Both the position numbers and the translations under genes were made by a program. The notes below the pieces were generated by a model. That model was not told the DNA's origin, made no database searches, and was given only the letters and a program-made list of their open reading frames with translations. A stretch of 64,000 nt of DNA from Littorina saxatilis (taxonomy: Eukaryota > Mollusca > Gastropoda > Littorinimorpha > Littorinidae): the NCBI RefSeq assembly GCF_037325665.1, contig NC_090246.1, positions 35,286,732-35,350,731 on the forward strand, read 5' to 3'. Within the stretch, counting starts at the first letter, position 1, and the number at the start of each line of letters is the position of its first letter. Positions 22,048 through 36,552 of the stretch are shown piece by piece.

Positions 22048-25000
22048 ACACACACACACACACACAGACACCACGACCCTCGTCTCGATTCCCCCTCTAT
22101 GTTAAAACATTTAGTCAAAACTTGACTAAATGTAAAAAGGGTAGCAGCCCGAATTTCCATGAGGGTTACCTCACAGGACTATATGAAATCTTATCCTTAT
22201 CCAACTGAAAAGAACACCAATTTGTCGTCTACATGAGCCATGCACCTTCTAACCCACGGAGAACACTTTTAGACTGATAACCATGTGGGTGCTTGTCATT
22301 CTAATGAAGGGACTTAATATAACTACTAGCACTTGCACTGGATATCAGTACCCAACATTTCACGATCATAAAATATGATGAAAAGACAGATTTCTGAGCT
22401 GTGACAAAGCTATGACCACAATACCAACCAGATAGCGGGCGAAGAGTCCAATAGGTCTGTGTGGGCGATAGCGGACTCCCAGCATTCCTTCTGTCCCTGG
22501 TTCCACCGGCACACCATCTTCGTTCACCACCTGTATAAAACATCCTATACTGCTGATGAGAGCAATAAATCAGCATGATGTAAGATACATAATGTTTGCG
22601 CTCATACATTTTTATTACAGCAATCCCTCTCATAAACGGACACCCTTGGGACATTGCAAGCCTGTCCTCACATTGAACGTGTCTGGTCATGGGAGAGATG
22701 CGCCCCACCCCTATCACACACTGAGTGAGTCTATGATATCCATACTTGAACTAAAATAAATGAACACAATGAACATGCTACTACAAAATCAGAAACAGAA
22801 CAGACCTTTTCTGGAAAAAGCTCTGACAGAGTTTTTGTTGCTACAAAAGATTTGCGCCCCTTAAATAAAAACAATCAGGCAGAACAATATCACTGATTAC
22901 TTTGGCCAAGCAATTATAGGCGTACCATTGAAAAAATGTAGACCTGATGTGCTTGATACAATACCCTTTTCATTAAAAAAAAAAAGGTGCATGAATTATT
23001 GGAGCTCACGGTTTACCTTTGCCATGATTGCTTCTATGCAGCATGTTTGTTTTGCCAGCTGAGCTATGTAAAGACAATTTGAGAGGAATGAAAGGGTAAG
23101 GAACAGAGAAGGAGGATTCATGACATGCATGTTGACATATATTCACACAGAGTGCACTTTTTTTTTAAAACCCAAGACATCTGTTTCTGCACACAGTACC
23201 TGAAGATCTATACCCGGAGAAGCTTTGCCCATGGATCCCGGCCGATACTCTATGCAGGGATAGCGAGCACACAGCAGAGTCTGCAACAGCAGAAAAGATA
23301 TATACATCAGCAGTTTGTCTACAATCTGTTGTGAAGCAAATAACACGCTTCCAGGGTGGTGTCACATTAATGCACAAGTGGCAATTGCAATGCTCTCCCA
23401 TCATAGAAATATTTCTTTTGTCATATGTGTTTTTTACACTCATCTTCTTACATCTAGGTGATCTGCTATGACTTGCAATTATTTTGCACAAAATGTTACA
23501 GATAACCTAACGTGGATGCTACACTATCTATAGGGGGCCTGGTAGCTCAGTTGGTAGAGCACTGGACTTGTGATCCGTGGGTCACGGGTTCGAATCCAGG
23601 CTTGGCCGGACACGGGTCAACTTTATGTGCACCCTCAGAGAGGGTATCCCCGTTCCAACCTCATGTCACCACAGTGGCACGTAAAAGACTTCGGTCATCC
23701 TGCCATAAGTGCAGGTGACTGATTACACCTGAACACGCATCCACCTGGGTAGTGCGACTCTGTTGCTGCTAGCTTTCCAATGGGAGGAAGTGACCCGAAT
23801 TTTCCAGCGATGGGACAATAAAGTAATGAAAAGGAAAAGGAAAAATTTAGGTATTTTTCCACAAACAATTATTTTCTGCAATTATCCAACAATTTATCAA
23901 ATCAACTCCAGAAGTATCAATGAGCACATACATAGATCAACTAATCAACCAACCACATGTGACTGGATGAATGATCAAAAGAACCAAGTCTATGAATAAA
24001 TGAGTAAGTTAATGAATAAATGTAATCCGTCTCTACCTTGGTCTCTACCTTCCTTTACATAAAAACAAGCACACACAAAAGCTCTTACTGTCTCGGTTTG
24101 TCCATAACCCTCATATATCTCCAGGCCTGTACCAGCCTTCCAGGCATCCATCAGCTCCGGGTTCTGCAACACATACAGACAGTGATAAAGCACATAAAGA
24201 TATTGCTAAAACACATACACATGAACAGACATTGCTAAAACACAGGCATTGAGAAGACTCAAAAAGACAATGATAAAACACCTAGTCATTAATAAAACAC
24301 ATATATACAGACATTGACAAAACATATACAGATGCATGTATTGATAAAATACAAAAAAACATTGATAACACACATTCAGACATTGATAAAACACAGGCAT
24401 TGATAAAACTCATACAAACATTGATAAAACACATACAGAGATCAACATTGATACAACACATACAGACATTGATAAAACACAACAGACATTGATAAAACAC
24501 TTACAGACAGTGATAAAACACATACAGAAATTGATAAAACTCATACAGACATTGATAAAACTCATACAGACATTGATAAAACACATACAGACAGTGATAA
24601 AACACATACAGAAATTGATAAAACTCATACAGACATTGATAAAACTCATACAGACATTGATAAAACACATACAGACAGTGATAAAACACATACAGACATT
24701 GATAAAACTCATACAGACATTGATAAAACTCATACAGACATTGATAAAACTCATACAGACATTGATAAAACACATACAGAGATCAACATTGATAAAACAC
24801 ATACAGACATTAATAAAACACACACAGACATTGATAAAAACACATACAGACAGTGATAAAACACATACAGACAGTGATAAAACACATACAGACATTGATA
24901 AAGTGTCAGTTTAGAGGAATGATAAATTGTTTTTAAACTGAAGGTGATGCGATGGTATTTAGGACTGGACAAGGATGGAGAGGAAGGGGGAAGGAATGGA

Positions 25001-28000
25001 GATAGCGGATGTGGGCGGGACCTAGAAGTAAGGAGGGAGGGGGGAGGGTGTTGTAGTGGAGGTTTTGGCGCCAAACGTTCTGGCAAGTGAGTGCCAGAGG
25101 ATACACGCTCTTGCATTAGCGGCAAAGCAGCAGCAGCAGCAGCAGCATTGAAGTGCGCGCGTCAGCAAGTGAACATTATTTGTGATCATGTCCGAAATAG
25201 AACAATGGTGTAAGGAGTCAAACCTTCCTTCAGCGGTGATCAGCGTCCTCGTCAAAGAGGGGTTTGATTTGTTGGCGGCCCTCAAATGTGTCGAGCCGGA
25301 GGATTTGGAATCTCTGAGTGCCAACATAAAAAGGGGGCATCTTGCCCTGCTTCGGGCAGGGATTACAACTCTGCAAGCAAAAGATGGGGGAGGCCCCATG
25401 AGCAACGACACCGCCAGAGGTGCCAGTGGTTTGGCGGAATTGCTGGGGCGACTCAACATGGACGGTTCGCCAGTGACGCCGGCAAGACCAAAAGGTGAGG
25501 GATTAAAGATCATCGACTTCGTTTCATCCTCGTTGGCTGTGGAGGAGGAGGTGTCTCTTAGCAGAGGGGTGACAATCAAATTACCCAATACAAAGCCGAA
25601 GTTAGATCGGGTGTCACCCTCCGCCTGGATTGTGGCAAATGCCAGAATCATGGCCACACTCCTGTCCCAGAGATGGTGGGGGAGTTAGGCTGCCGTTTCA
25701 CTTGGCAGTCTGTGCTCATCTTCGATGACGAATATCGACAGCGTCAGGCGGCCAACAAATTGTCCTGGGGGACCGAAGTACCACACCTGGCGACAGTTGT
25801 GCTTCGGGAGCGGGCTACGCCAGCCACCAAGAAGTCTGTCGGCAACGGCGGAGCCAGTGGCGCGCACCGACAGCGACCGACAGGACCGGGGGGGCAAAGA
25901 GGTGTGCCTGCAGTACAACAAGGGGTCATGCGCCTATGGTCCACGTTGTATCTACGAGCACACGTGCAGCAGCTGCGGCAAGGACCATCCCACAACCCAG
26001 CAAACTCTGGCAGCCACCCCCTGATATAGGATCCAGCACAGCAAATTGCCTCTACGGCCAAGGTAGGCCCCAACCACTCTAGTCCTTATGCAGCACAGAA
26101 CCCTGACAATCGTAACTTTCTCTGTGGTAGTTCTTGCATTAGCGCAAAACTTCATATTTGGCAAAATGAGCTTGTAGATGATAGCGATAAGACCTTTTTG
26201 TGGGATGGCATAGAACACGGTTTTTGCATTATTGAAAGAGGCAGTGTAGTAACACCAGTAGAACATAAGAACCCCAGATCAGCGATACAGCATAAAGTAG
26301 CAGTAGAGCAGGAACTCATAGATCAGATAAACAAAGGAAACTACGTTATTGCTTCAAAGAAGCCTACCATAGTTAGTGCCTTGGCAGCTATACCAAAAAA
26401 CGATAAAGAAATTAGACTCATTCACAATGGCAGCAGACCTTATGGACAAGTAATGAACGATTACTCAATACCGGAAAGTGTTAAATTTCAAACATTAGGA
26501 GATGCCTGTAAATTGGCAAAGAGCGGATATTGGTGTGCTAAAGTTGATCTTCAAGCAGCATACAGATCTGTGTGTATCCACCCATTTGGAATGTGGCGAA
26601 CAGCACCCATATAGAGACTCTTGGTATGTCAAAACCACCTTGAAGGGAATTGACAAATGCATGGGGTGTCCACCTACGAGAAAGACGCCGATTACTCCTG
26701 AAGTGCTACTATCTATTCGCAAAGAACTAAACTTTTTGTATGTTGAAGACTGTGTGTTTTGGGCGGCTTGTTTGGTTCTTTTCTTTGGACTGTTGAGAAA
26801 GTCAAACCTCTTTCAAGACGATGGCACTTTTGACCCGACAAAACAGCTGACTAGAGACAGCTTCCTTATGACCGAACATGACTGTGTTACAATTGTGGTG
26901 ACTTGGAGTAAAACAATCCAACGCAAAGAAAAAACACTAGCTATCAGATTACCTGTGTTATTGGATCATCCTCTGTGCCCCGTTACTGCGGTAACTGCAA
27001 TGTTTCGGATCTTGGGCGCGGCACCCTTGAAGTCCCAAGCCTTTCCACTCAAAGGTTCCAAATTTAATAAACGCTTGCGTCTTGTTACTGCAGCTGCTGC
27101 GGGGAATTTTAGTAGTCACAGTTTTAGAAGGGGCAGCGCACCATGGGCTATGTCCGGGGGAAATTGTTAAACTCATGGGAGACTGGGCAAGCACCTGTTA
27201 CTTAAGGTACTTAGACCAAATACCAAATAATATTATAGACAAGTAAGACCTACAGTACAGAACAACACCAACGCATCAACCAAGACCAGAACAACTCTGT
27301 TGACACTTAACTTACCACTGGCTCACCAGCACAAAGGGTGCGACGCAGATGTGGAAACTTGAATTCAGACAGTCGTTCCTTCACTAGCAGCCTCGTTGCT
27401 GTGGGCGGTGTACAAAGATGGCTAATGGGGTACTTGCTCAGTACCTGTGTAGAATTAATGCAGGGGATTCTGATATCAAGTAACTCTTCTTATTACATGG
27501 TAAATGATGGTAAATATAAAATTTCAAAAGTAAATTTTCATTTAATTAATATACTTACCAACTCACATAGATAGCAATAACTTCGTTTGGTTGCTAAGAC
27601 ATTGAAGCACTCTTACATGGTAACATGGGGAGATAACTCTAAAACAAAAACCACCTGCCATATAAGGCATGATCCGTGGTAGTTATCTCCCCTACCGGTG
27701 CCCGCGCATGCGCAGGCCGTATACCGGTAATACTCATTCCGTTCTGAAACCCATATCCCTTTATACAAATTGCGGGGATGGCTGGGAGGGAATTCGATAT
27801 GTGAGTTGGTAAGTATATTAATTAAATGAAAATTTACTTTTGAAATTTTATATTAAATTACATATTCTTACGCAACTCACATAGATAGCAGATTGCTAAT
27901 CTAGGTGGTGGGTAAATTTACTCACAATTAACATCTTGCCAGTATCTGGCCTGCCGCTAAAATAGCTAGCAGACCGAAAGTTCTGTACTTCCAGGAACCA

Positions 28001-31000
28001 GATACGTCCCGTAGGAAAACATAAACAAAGGCATCTTCTGATGTCTAGCAGATGTGTACTAAAATAGCGGGTACTTAAAATATCCCGCAGATAGAAACTC
28101 ATGACTACGTTCTTGCACGTTCAATGAGCTGCATTCAAGACTTATGTAAGTCTCTAAGCCTTGAGAACAGGTAAAGAAGAGGCTCACACTCTGACTAGAG
28201 TCCGAGCTGCCTGAAGAGGGAGGACTGACTGCCCCCCCCCCCCCTTTTCTTGCCACCACTGTAGGCATGCCTAATCAATGTGGCAGATCATCTAACTAAG
28301 GTTGACTTCACTAAGTCATTGCCTCTACAAGAGTTGATGGAAATAAACAAAAGCCTTTGTTCTGATGAACTCAACCGATCAGTGCGAGTTAGAAATATAT
28401 TTAAAACTCGAAATGTTCAATAGGCTAATAAGGCTCTAACAGTGCCAAACTATTGTACGTGGATTGAATTGTATTATCAGAGCTGGTTCCTCAGGTTTCT
28501 GATTATTTGCCAGAAATTTGAATCAAACCTAAGCGCTATAGATCAGTCTTTCTCCAAAGAGATGACTATAGCAAAACCAGATAGAAAATGCACCTATACT
28601 CCCGCTTCTCTCAGAAGCTACTAGAGTAAGTATGACCGCTTCTCGTGTTTAGATTAATAAGGCTAATTTTGTCAAGGATTAAACAATCCGATCTCAAAAT
28701 CTCGAAAACTAGGAGCAAATCCCAAGTCGGGACTGGAGATTTGTTTCCAGCCAACCAAAGGGAAGCTCCTTTAGTCACGATGGCTATAAGTATAACGAGC
28801 CCAAGTGAAAAAATGTTTGCGACCTAGCTGTTTCAGTACAACTGATATCGCGTAACGTCTTAAAACAGAGACGTGGGAAAATTCAGAAAGCCAGAATAAG
28901 TGGTTCGCCACCTGCAATGAACGGAGAGAAATGGAGTTCTTTCCGTTAATAATACGCCATTTGTTCCAAGCCAGTCAATGTGACATGGAAACTAAGCCGC
29001 TGAACCCTTATGGGATCTCTAGACCAAATCCAGAGTTGAGGCAGAAGCCCCTGAGCGTCTCAATGATTCCCGTACGGTAGACACCCGTGTGGATCGAGTG
29101 TAAAAAACAGCGCCCTCTTGCCAGCTTTAAGGGCCTTAAGGGTTGGCAACCAATGAAAAATGGGCCCATAATGTGCGACCGACAGGCCGCTCCGAGTAAA
29201 ATCGAGAGTATATCCGGGAACGGTGAGACGAACATTTAGCAGAAGGAGATAGTACCGAGAGGCAGAAAACTTCTATCAGCGGCTTCTACAAATTCACCAG
29301 AAGGAGTAGAAGCGCGTAAAGAGATAGAGCCCAGTCCGTGTGGACATACTTGTTCGACTGACTTAGAGAGTCTGCCAAGACATAAAACCTCTCAGAAAGG
29401 TACTTCGCTGCTAATAAGATGTCGTGGTGGAAACACCACATCAAAATCTCGCATGCTCGATGTGGCAGCGATGGGAAGCGAGATGCCCCACCCCCCTTTT
29501 GCTTATTAAGATAAAAAGGCCACTGAGGTGTTGCCTGAATGAATTAACACATGTTCTCCCCTAACAAGGGGAAACAATTCCACAAGAAACAGAAGAACTG
29601 CTTCGCTGATGGAGAGAGAATCAATGGAAAAGCCTTGCATGAGCAATGGTGTGAGAATCCAATGATTGGTTGTGTCTGAGAACCAGTCGAGAAAAGACAC
29701 TAACATGAACCAACTCTTTGTTTGATTGCTTAGAATCAACATAAAAAGTAGCCACTTACGATCTATTTTGTGTACCAAAGGAGGGAGTAAACATCGGCAC
29801 GATCTTTGTAAGTGACCCAAGAAAGAACCTAATCCCCCTCCAGCCGCTGTGGTAGAACACAAAGGCTGAAAGCAGAGTGATGACAAGCACTAAGACTCCA
29901 GTTGACAGAACTGTCAATAGTAAGAATAACAACATGCTATTGTTTGCCCACTGAACCCGATGCTAAATTGCGGTGGGTATTTGGCAAAGCGCCATGCCGT
30001 GAAGAAGATAAACAAACCCGACCTCTGAATCGCCCCGAGGGGATAAAGTGATGGGTATTTGGCAAAACGCCATGCTGAGACCAGCCAGATAAGTGCTTTT
30101 CTAGATAAGAAAAGCCAGGCCTGCCGAGGGCTTTATTTTGCTGTGAGTTTCTCTTTGTTAGAAAAGAGTCTGCGTGCACAGAAGAGGATTCGAAGAGAAA
30201 CCTCAAGAAAGGAAGAGAATAAAGTCTCACCGACAGAACAATACTGTCGGCCGAGGACCTCTTTCCGGTAAACAGCAAAGTTAAATCCTTTGTAAATGTG
30301 TCCCAACAGAACACAAAGGCATCCCGTGAGTACGTAACCGCACAAGGGAAAGAACGAATCGAAGACTAGTTCAAACTCATTTGAAAAAACTTCCACAAGT
30401 TCAAATGCCCCCGAGGGAGGATCTAAGAACTTAAAGTTCGAAAATTTCCCGAAATAAGGCTCAAATCAGCTGAATGTGACGCAAGCCACAGCAAACCTGA
30501 AGCAGAGGCCTCCCCATATGATGCCGTGAAAGGCAGAAGTGGGGCAAAACATCGTGTGAGAAAACTTTTATAAGTTGAAAAGCCACGAAAGACTCTAAAA
30601 CTTAAAGTTCACAGATTGTTCCTGAGAAGGAGCAAAATCAGCCAAAGCTGATGGTGAAGTAACGCAGATGACTATGCTACTGCTAACCCCTCAGGGAAAC
30701 AGTGCATATTAACCTCTGCTGCTAGTGCCAAAACGATGGCAGCTTCCTGTTCAGTAATATCCCAACGAACGTTGAAAGGATGAGAACCGGAAACCAATCC
30801 CAGCAAGGCAACATCTGCCGAAACCGGAAAGGTTGGAGAAAACAAATTTCCGGAAGCCAGAACTCCGCAAACGGATGTACCATCCACCTGCCATGTGCCA
30901 GCCACAAGGCTGGGAGAGGAAGCGGATGCAGCTCGTGGAAAGGCAGAGGAAGCCGCAAAAGCGGAACCGAAAGCCAAAGACTGATAATTGCCGACTGCCA

Positions 31001-34000
31001 ACACCAAAGTGTTAACGGCGGAAGGCAAAACCATCCTGCTACCGGAAGCGATAGCCGCCGAAGCCATCTTGGCTAATGGCAAGGCAAAGGAAGACAACAA
31101 AGGTCTGCCAATGCTAGCTAGACGAAGCTTCCGGTTGGTGGTCACAGAATGATGAGCCGCCCGACCAGGAGCAGCAAGCCAGGACTGAGCCTCCTGCAGG
31201 AGCGTCCCCATGAGCCGATAGCAGCGGAAGAGGAACATCGCTCAGACAAACTTTAGCAAGTTGATAAGCCACATCAGGTGACTCTAAAAACTTGAAGTTC
31301 TCAGCCCGTTTCTGATAAGAAACGAAATCAGCAAAAGCTGATGGAGGAGGAGCAGCGGAAGTGGTTGCCGCAAACACCCCTTCCGTGAAGCAGTGTGCAG
31401 TAACCTCTGCTGCCAAAGCCAACAAATGATGTAGCTTAGCCGGAAGTCGGCGAGAAGCTTCCTCATCTGCATCTGATGCTTCTTCCTCCATATGCTGTTC
31501 ATCCCCAACAGAAGCATCATAACGATCATCTGAGGGATGTCCAGCGGAACCGGCATCCGGTAAGGCAACTTGAGCCGAAACCGGAAACGGTTGTGGAAAA
31601 AATTTCCGGAAACCGGAAATCCGTGGATGTGACCACCATCCAAAGGCTGGGAAAGGAAGCGGATGTAGCCTGAGAAAGGCTAGCGGAAGCCGCAACAGCG
31701 GAACCGGAAGCCACAGGCTGATGAATGACTTCCGCCAACAGCGAAGCTGCTAACAGCGGAAGTCAAACCTCTCCTGCCACCGGAAGCCGCCCCGACTTTA
31801 ACGGAGGGAGCGGAACCAGCAGACACAGGCTGATGAATGACTTCCGCCAACAGCGAAGCTGCTAACGGCGGAAGTCAAACCTCTCCTGCCACCGGAAGCC
31901 GCCCCGACGCCAACGGAGGGAGCGGAACCAGCAGAGGACTGAATGACTTTCGCCAACAGCGAAGCTGCTAACAGCGGAAGTCAAACCTCTCCTGCCACCG
32001 GAAGCCGCCCCGACGCCAACGGAGGGAGCGGAACCAGCGGAGGACTGTATAGCATGAGCATCGACCAGCCCCAATAAATTGGAACTGGAAGATCCTGTAA
32101 CCTGTCTGCCAGCAGCCGCCCCGACTGGAATTGCGGGGGCGGAACCAGCAGACACATGCCCTTCACATCCCATGCCCAGGACCGTGAAAACGGAGCCAGG
32201 TTGGTTTGTGGAAAAACCCTTACGGTCAGTGTGCAATTCCGCCGAAACGGAAACTGACGTCAAAGGTTTGCGTACTTCGCCAAGAACACCCAAAGGTGCT
32301 GATGTCCCAGACTCAGACAAAAACTTGTCTAAAGATGAGTCCGACATATCCAACACCGTCGTTGGATCTGCGACCACGCCAGCGGACGTGACCGTCGCAG
32401 TCGGTTCGAAACGAACCCGCACAAGCGAATGAACATTTACAACACCCGAAGGAAGGGGCAGAGCAGCACGCGAGGCTATTTGCCCTTTCCGACGAGATCA
32501 AAACATGCACCTCTGTCTAAAAGACGAAAATATCGCCAGCAAATCGGCTTTAGTCAAAGCTAAAACAGCGCTAGGCGCTTGAACTTTCTTGAAAAGAAGC
32601 CGCAACAGACGAGGTAGGTTTGTCAAACGAAACCGTAACACAATTCATCATTCGCCAGGTTGAAAACGTAAACAGAAACGTTATCGCTCAGTGAAAATTT
32701 TCTGAGTACGAGACGCAGTGGTAGTAGCTACCTTAACTTTATATTGGTCGCATTGCCTGACTGAGAACTGGGAGAGCAAGCCTGACTGGTCGAACTCCGA
32801 GTTTTCACTCACTCATCTCTTTATCTTAAGGTTTGTCCGCCATTTTGTATGACAAAACTGAACCAAAATACAAGTTGCAACACGCTCCAAAAGTTAAAAC
32901 AAACGCGTCTCGGTAATAAAAATGAAAGCTCTCACCCAATACTTGAAGTAGAGATGAAACAACAACAGCGTTACCAAGATTCGATGGTCAGTCACCGCCG
33001 TGAAGACCAATAGCTTCAAAACAAAGCCAGAGTACTACAGCACGTCTTGCTCCGTGCGTTGAAGAAAAAGGAATGAGTATTACCGGTATACGGCCTGCGC
33101 ATGCGCGGGCACCGGTAGGGGAGATAACTACCACGGATCATGCCTTATATGGCAGGTGGTTTTTGTTTTAGAGTTATCTCCCCATGTTACCATGTAAGAG
33201 TGCTTCAATGTCTTAGCAACCAAACGAAGTTATTGCTATCTATGTGAGTTGCGTAAGAATATGTAATTTAATCTGTGATATTCACACACCCACTAACGCT
33301 GATGGGGTCTATGTCGACCAAAAGAGTGGGATTCCCTGTAGGTGGAGTTCCTGGAGGGGGATTCCCTGTATACAGGGAATCCCACAGGGTGGAGTTTTTC
33401 AATAAAACTTGCAAACCATACTCGAATTTCTAAGAAATATCAAAAAAGATTGAAAAACATCAAATTCTACCGATGTCGTCAAGTATCACGTGACTTTCAG
33501 CGATATCAGCGACACGCTACAGGAACTAAATCCTGTGGTATTCCCTGTATACAGGGAATCCCTCTCCAGGAACTCCACCTACAGGGAATCCCACTCTTTT
33601 CGTCAACATAGACCCCATCAGCCCCACTAACACACAACAAAATTGCCTTAAGGCCTGCCTCACAATTACAAATAGACATCGCGCCAAGCTTTCACAAACA
33701 CCATCCTTTCACTTGTATACACATACCAAAAATCTACATCTTGACAGCTTTCTGTGCTTTCTATTTTTGATGAATTTGAGAATTGAAAGCACACTAAGAA
33801 GTGATTAATCAACCAATCAAAAAACAGTCATGCTGTTGATTGTGGGTATGTGCCCAAGTGGAGGGTGGCCTTACCCCACAGGAAAGCCTAGCCAGATGTA
33901 AGATGGGAAGGCAAAGTATCTACACTGGGTGTACTGTGCTTTTCATTTAACAGACCTTCAACATGTCCAGAGGATCGAACTTAGGAGTGTGCTGAACAAA

Positions 34001-36460
34001 GACACAGGCGCCGTGCATCCAGGGCGCAAACAGGGAGCTCCACGCGCTCTTGGCCCAGCCTGTGTCTGACAAGTTCCACATCACGTCTGTGGGACCAACT
34101 TGCAAGAAGTACCTGCAGAAGTCGCATGAGAAAAAAAAGATCAAGGTGTCTAATTTGCAAAAGCAATTTGAGGCCACATTGATTTGTGTTCTGACTGTGT
34201 ATAAGGACATGGAGAATACAGAGTGCGCTTGAAGGGAAACCTGCACGGTCAGGGATGTTTTTAGAATTTATTGTCATCAGCAGTTCTGCCGATTCTTATT
34301 CTAAATGTTCAGGCAATTTTTCAAAGTTTAATTAAGGCATGACAATTAAGGCTTCCGCCCCACCCCCTCCCCATGAAATAAGTTCACAAGGTCAGCCAAA
34401 ATGGTGACAATGCTTTCAGTGATTTGAAAGAAGTTTGAGCGTTTTGCCAACTGCTGATGCTAAATTTACATCCCTGACTGTTGGTTTAAACAATTTTATT
34501 CAGCAAAATTACATACAACAAAGCCGCATACAATCAATTAGTAAATGGAGCACAACAAGCAAAGCTTATAAACGTGCTCTGACTGTTGAGTAGTTGTAAG
34601 GTCAGCAGCCTAACTCATAGAGTGCAGTCCATAATACAGCCGTACAAAATATGGCAGTTACACATTATAAAGCAGTGCAATCTGTCTCATTGAAGTAGCG
34701 TGAACCAACCAAGAAGCAAGGAGTCTGTAAAGTATGGCTAGCAATGTGGCTCATAAATCGCAACTATCCAAATAACACTAGTGTATGGCAGGCATGCTAA
34801 TCACCTGGCGGTCATGAGGTGTCCTAAACCGTAACTGGAGTGAGAGTGTTCAGTCATTTTGGGACCTCCTGTGGTCCCGCTGGTGAAAAACAGTGACATG
34901 GTTCCTGCCGCTGCTGTCTCTATGGTCTACAACAACAACAAGGCTGACTACATAAAGCAACAACAGTGACAAAACAATAGCACTGAAAAAAGACTAAAAA
35001 CTACAGCAGCAACACCACTATATCTCAATCAACAGCAGCAGAAGACTACTATACCAATGATAACAATGAGTGCTGTGGATACAAACATAAACTTCAAAAA
35101 CTATTTGCTTTTGAAAATTCATCATCTGAAAATACATGAATCCAACACTTGGAACATGAACTTGAAACAGCGGTAGCTCTGTTTAACTCATTCGAGGCGC
35201 AGCTAAATTTCCCCTGTGTTCCCTGCCAACGCGCGATTTAGAGCCATTTTGAAAAAAATATTAAAAATCAACAACACAAGATAACCTTACATACCTTATG
35301 TTTTTGCAAAGTTTGAAACTTACTCTTTTAGAAAATATATGAAACATTTGAAAGTACATACCTTTTGTTGTCTTCATATCCACGCAAAATATCCAATTTG
35401 AAGCAAAACAAAAAAACTTTCTACGTCATGGGTTCATCATACACAATGTCATGATCGACACTTGCATTGCCCGAATCATCACCCAAATGATCGTCCATTG
35501 GCACAAAATCGTCACCAGAATCTAAAATATCATCTCCACTATCATCATCACTGAGGTCAAGATCAGAACCGTACTGAATAACACGTTCTAGCACTCTTTT
35601 CAAGTTACTACGTCTCAGCAGAACGATCCGCCATCTTGGAAAAGTCAAAACACGTGGGTCGCACACCGTCAACAAAATTTTTATTAATCCCAACAATTTA
35701 AGGGAAGGAACTGTTTACAGTGAATGGTACCACTGTAGACAGATAGAAGTTCATTGCAGGGGTTGTTTCCCTTGGTCAGCAGGACCGTTTACACCGTTAA
35801 AAATTCGTGATATCCGTCGGAACTCAAGTGCCGGCACGCAGCCAACGCTAAACACAGATGTCGGAATTCCAGTTCCGACGCGCCTCGAATGAGTTAAAGA
35901 CCTTATAAAATTGAATGTAAAGATATTAGCTTCTACATGTACTTTTCTTATTTCTTGCTTTTTTTTTTAATCTACAAAGCAAAACTACCTTTGTGAGTGT
36001 CCGTTACTCAGTGCCCTAACCTGAGCCCCCCCCCCCCACCCCTTTCACCTGGTCACATCCTCCTCCCCCCTCATCCCAGCCCAAGGAACACTGACCTGGA
36101 ATGTATCTGAAGCCTTGATCAGCATGTCATTGAAATTCAGCCATCCCGGTCTGCAATGAAAATAAAAATTGTTAACATCACAAAATGTTGTTTGTTGTTA
36201 TTAAAAGAAACTTGTTCGCTGTGAATATTTAGAATGTAGGTCAGAGAAATTGAATTCAATATTTACCTGGTATCAGCCGGGTCTCCAACAAATATCCTGC
36301 ATCTCAGGTCTGGACAGTCTTCATATACCTGCCACAAATGAAAGGGTAATGTTGTCTTCATCGTAATCATCATCAACATATCGTCACCATCATCATCATC
36401 ATCATCATAACTATAAAACCACACACACACACGCACTCATGCACGCACACACGCACACAT

Positions 36461-36552
<92 letters not shown>

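Noticed and set aside
22301-22717. 138-codon open frame on the minus strand as an independent gene
   Set aside because: It overlaps ACSM exon 12 in another frame plus its introns.
23533-23606. Functional tRNA gene
   Set aside because: Boxes A and B are good, but the acceptor and anticodon stems do not close properly and a SINE body with an A/G-rich tail follows.
24410-24905. CRISPR-like array
   Set aside because: The units are contiguous 21-mers without unique spacers, in an animal intron: a minisatellite.
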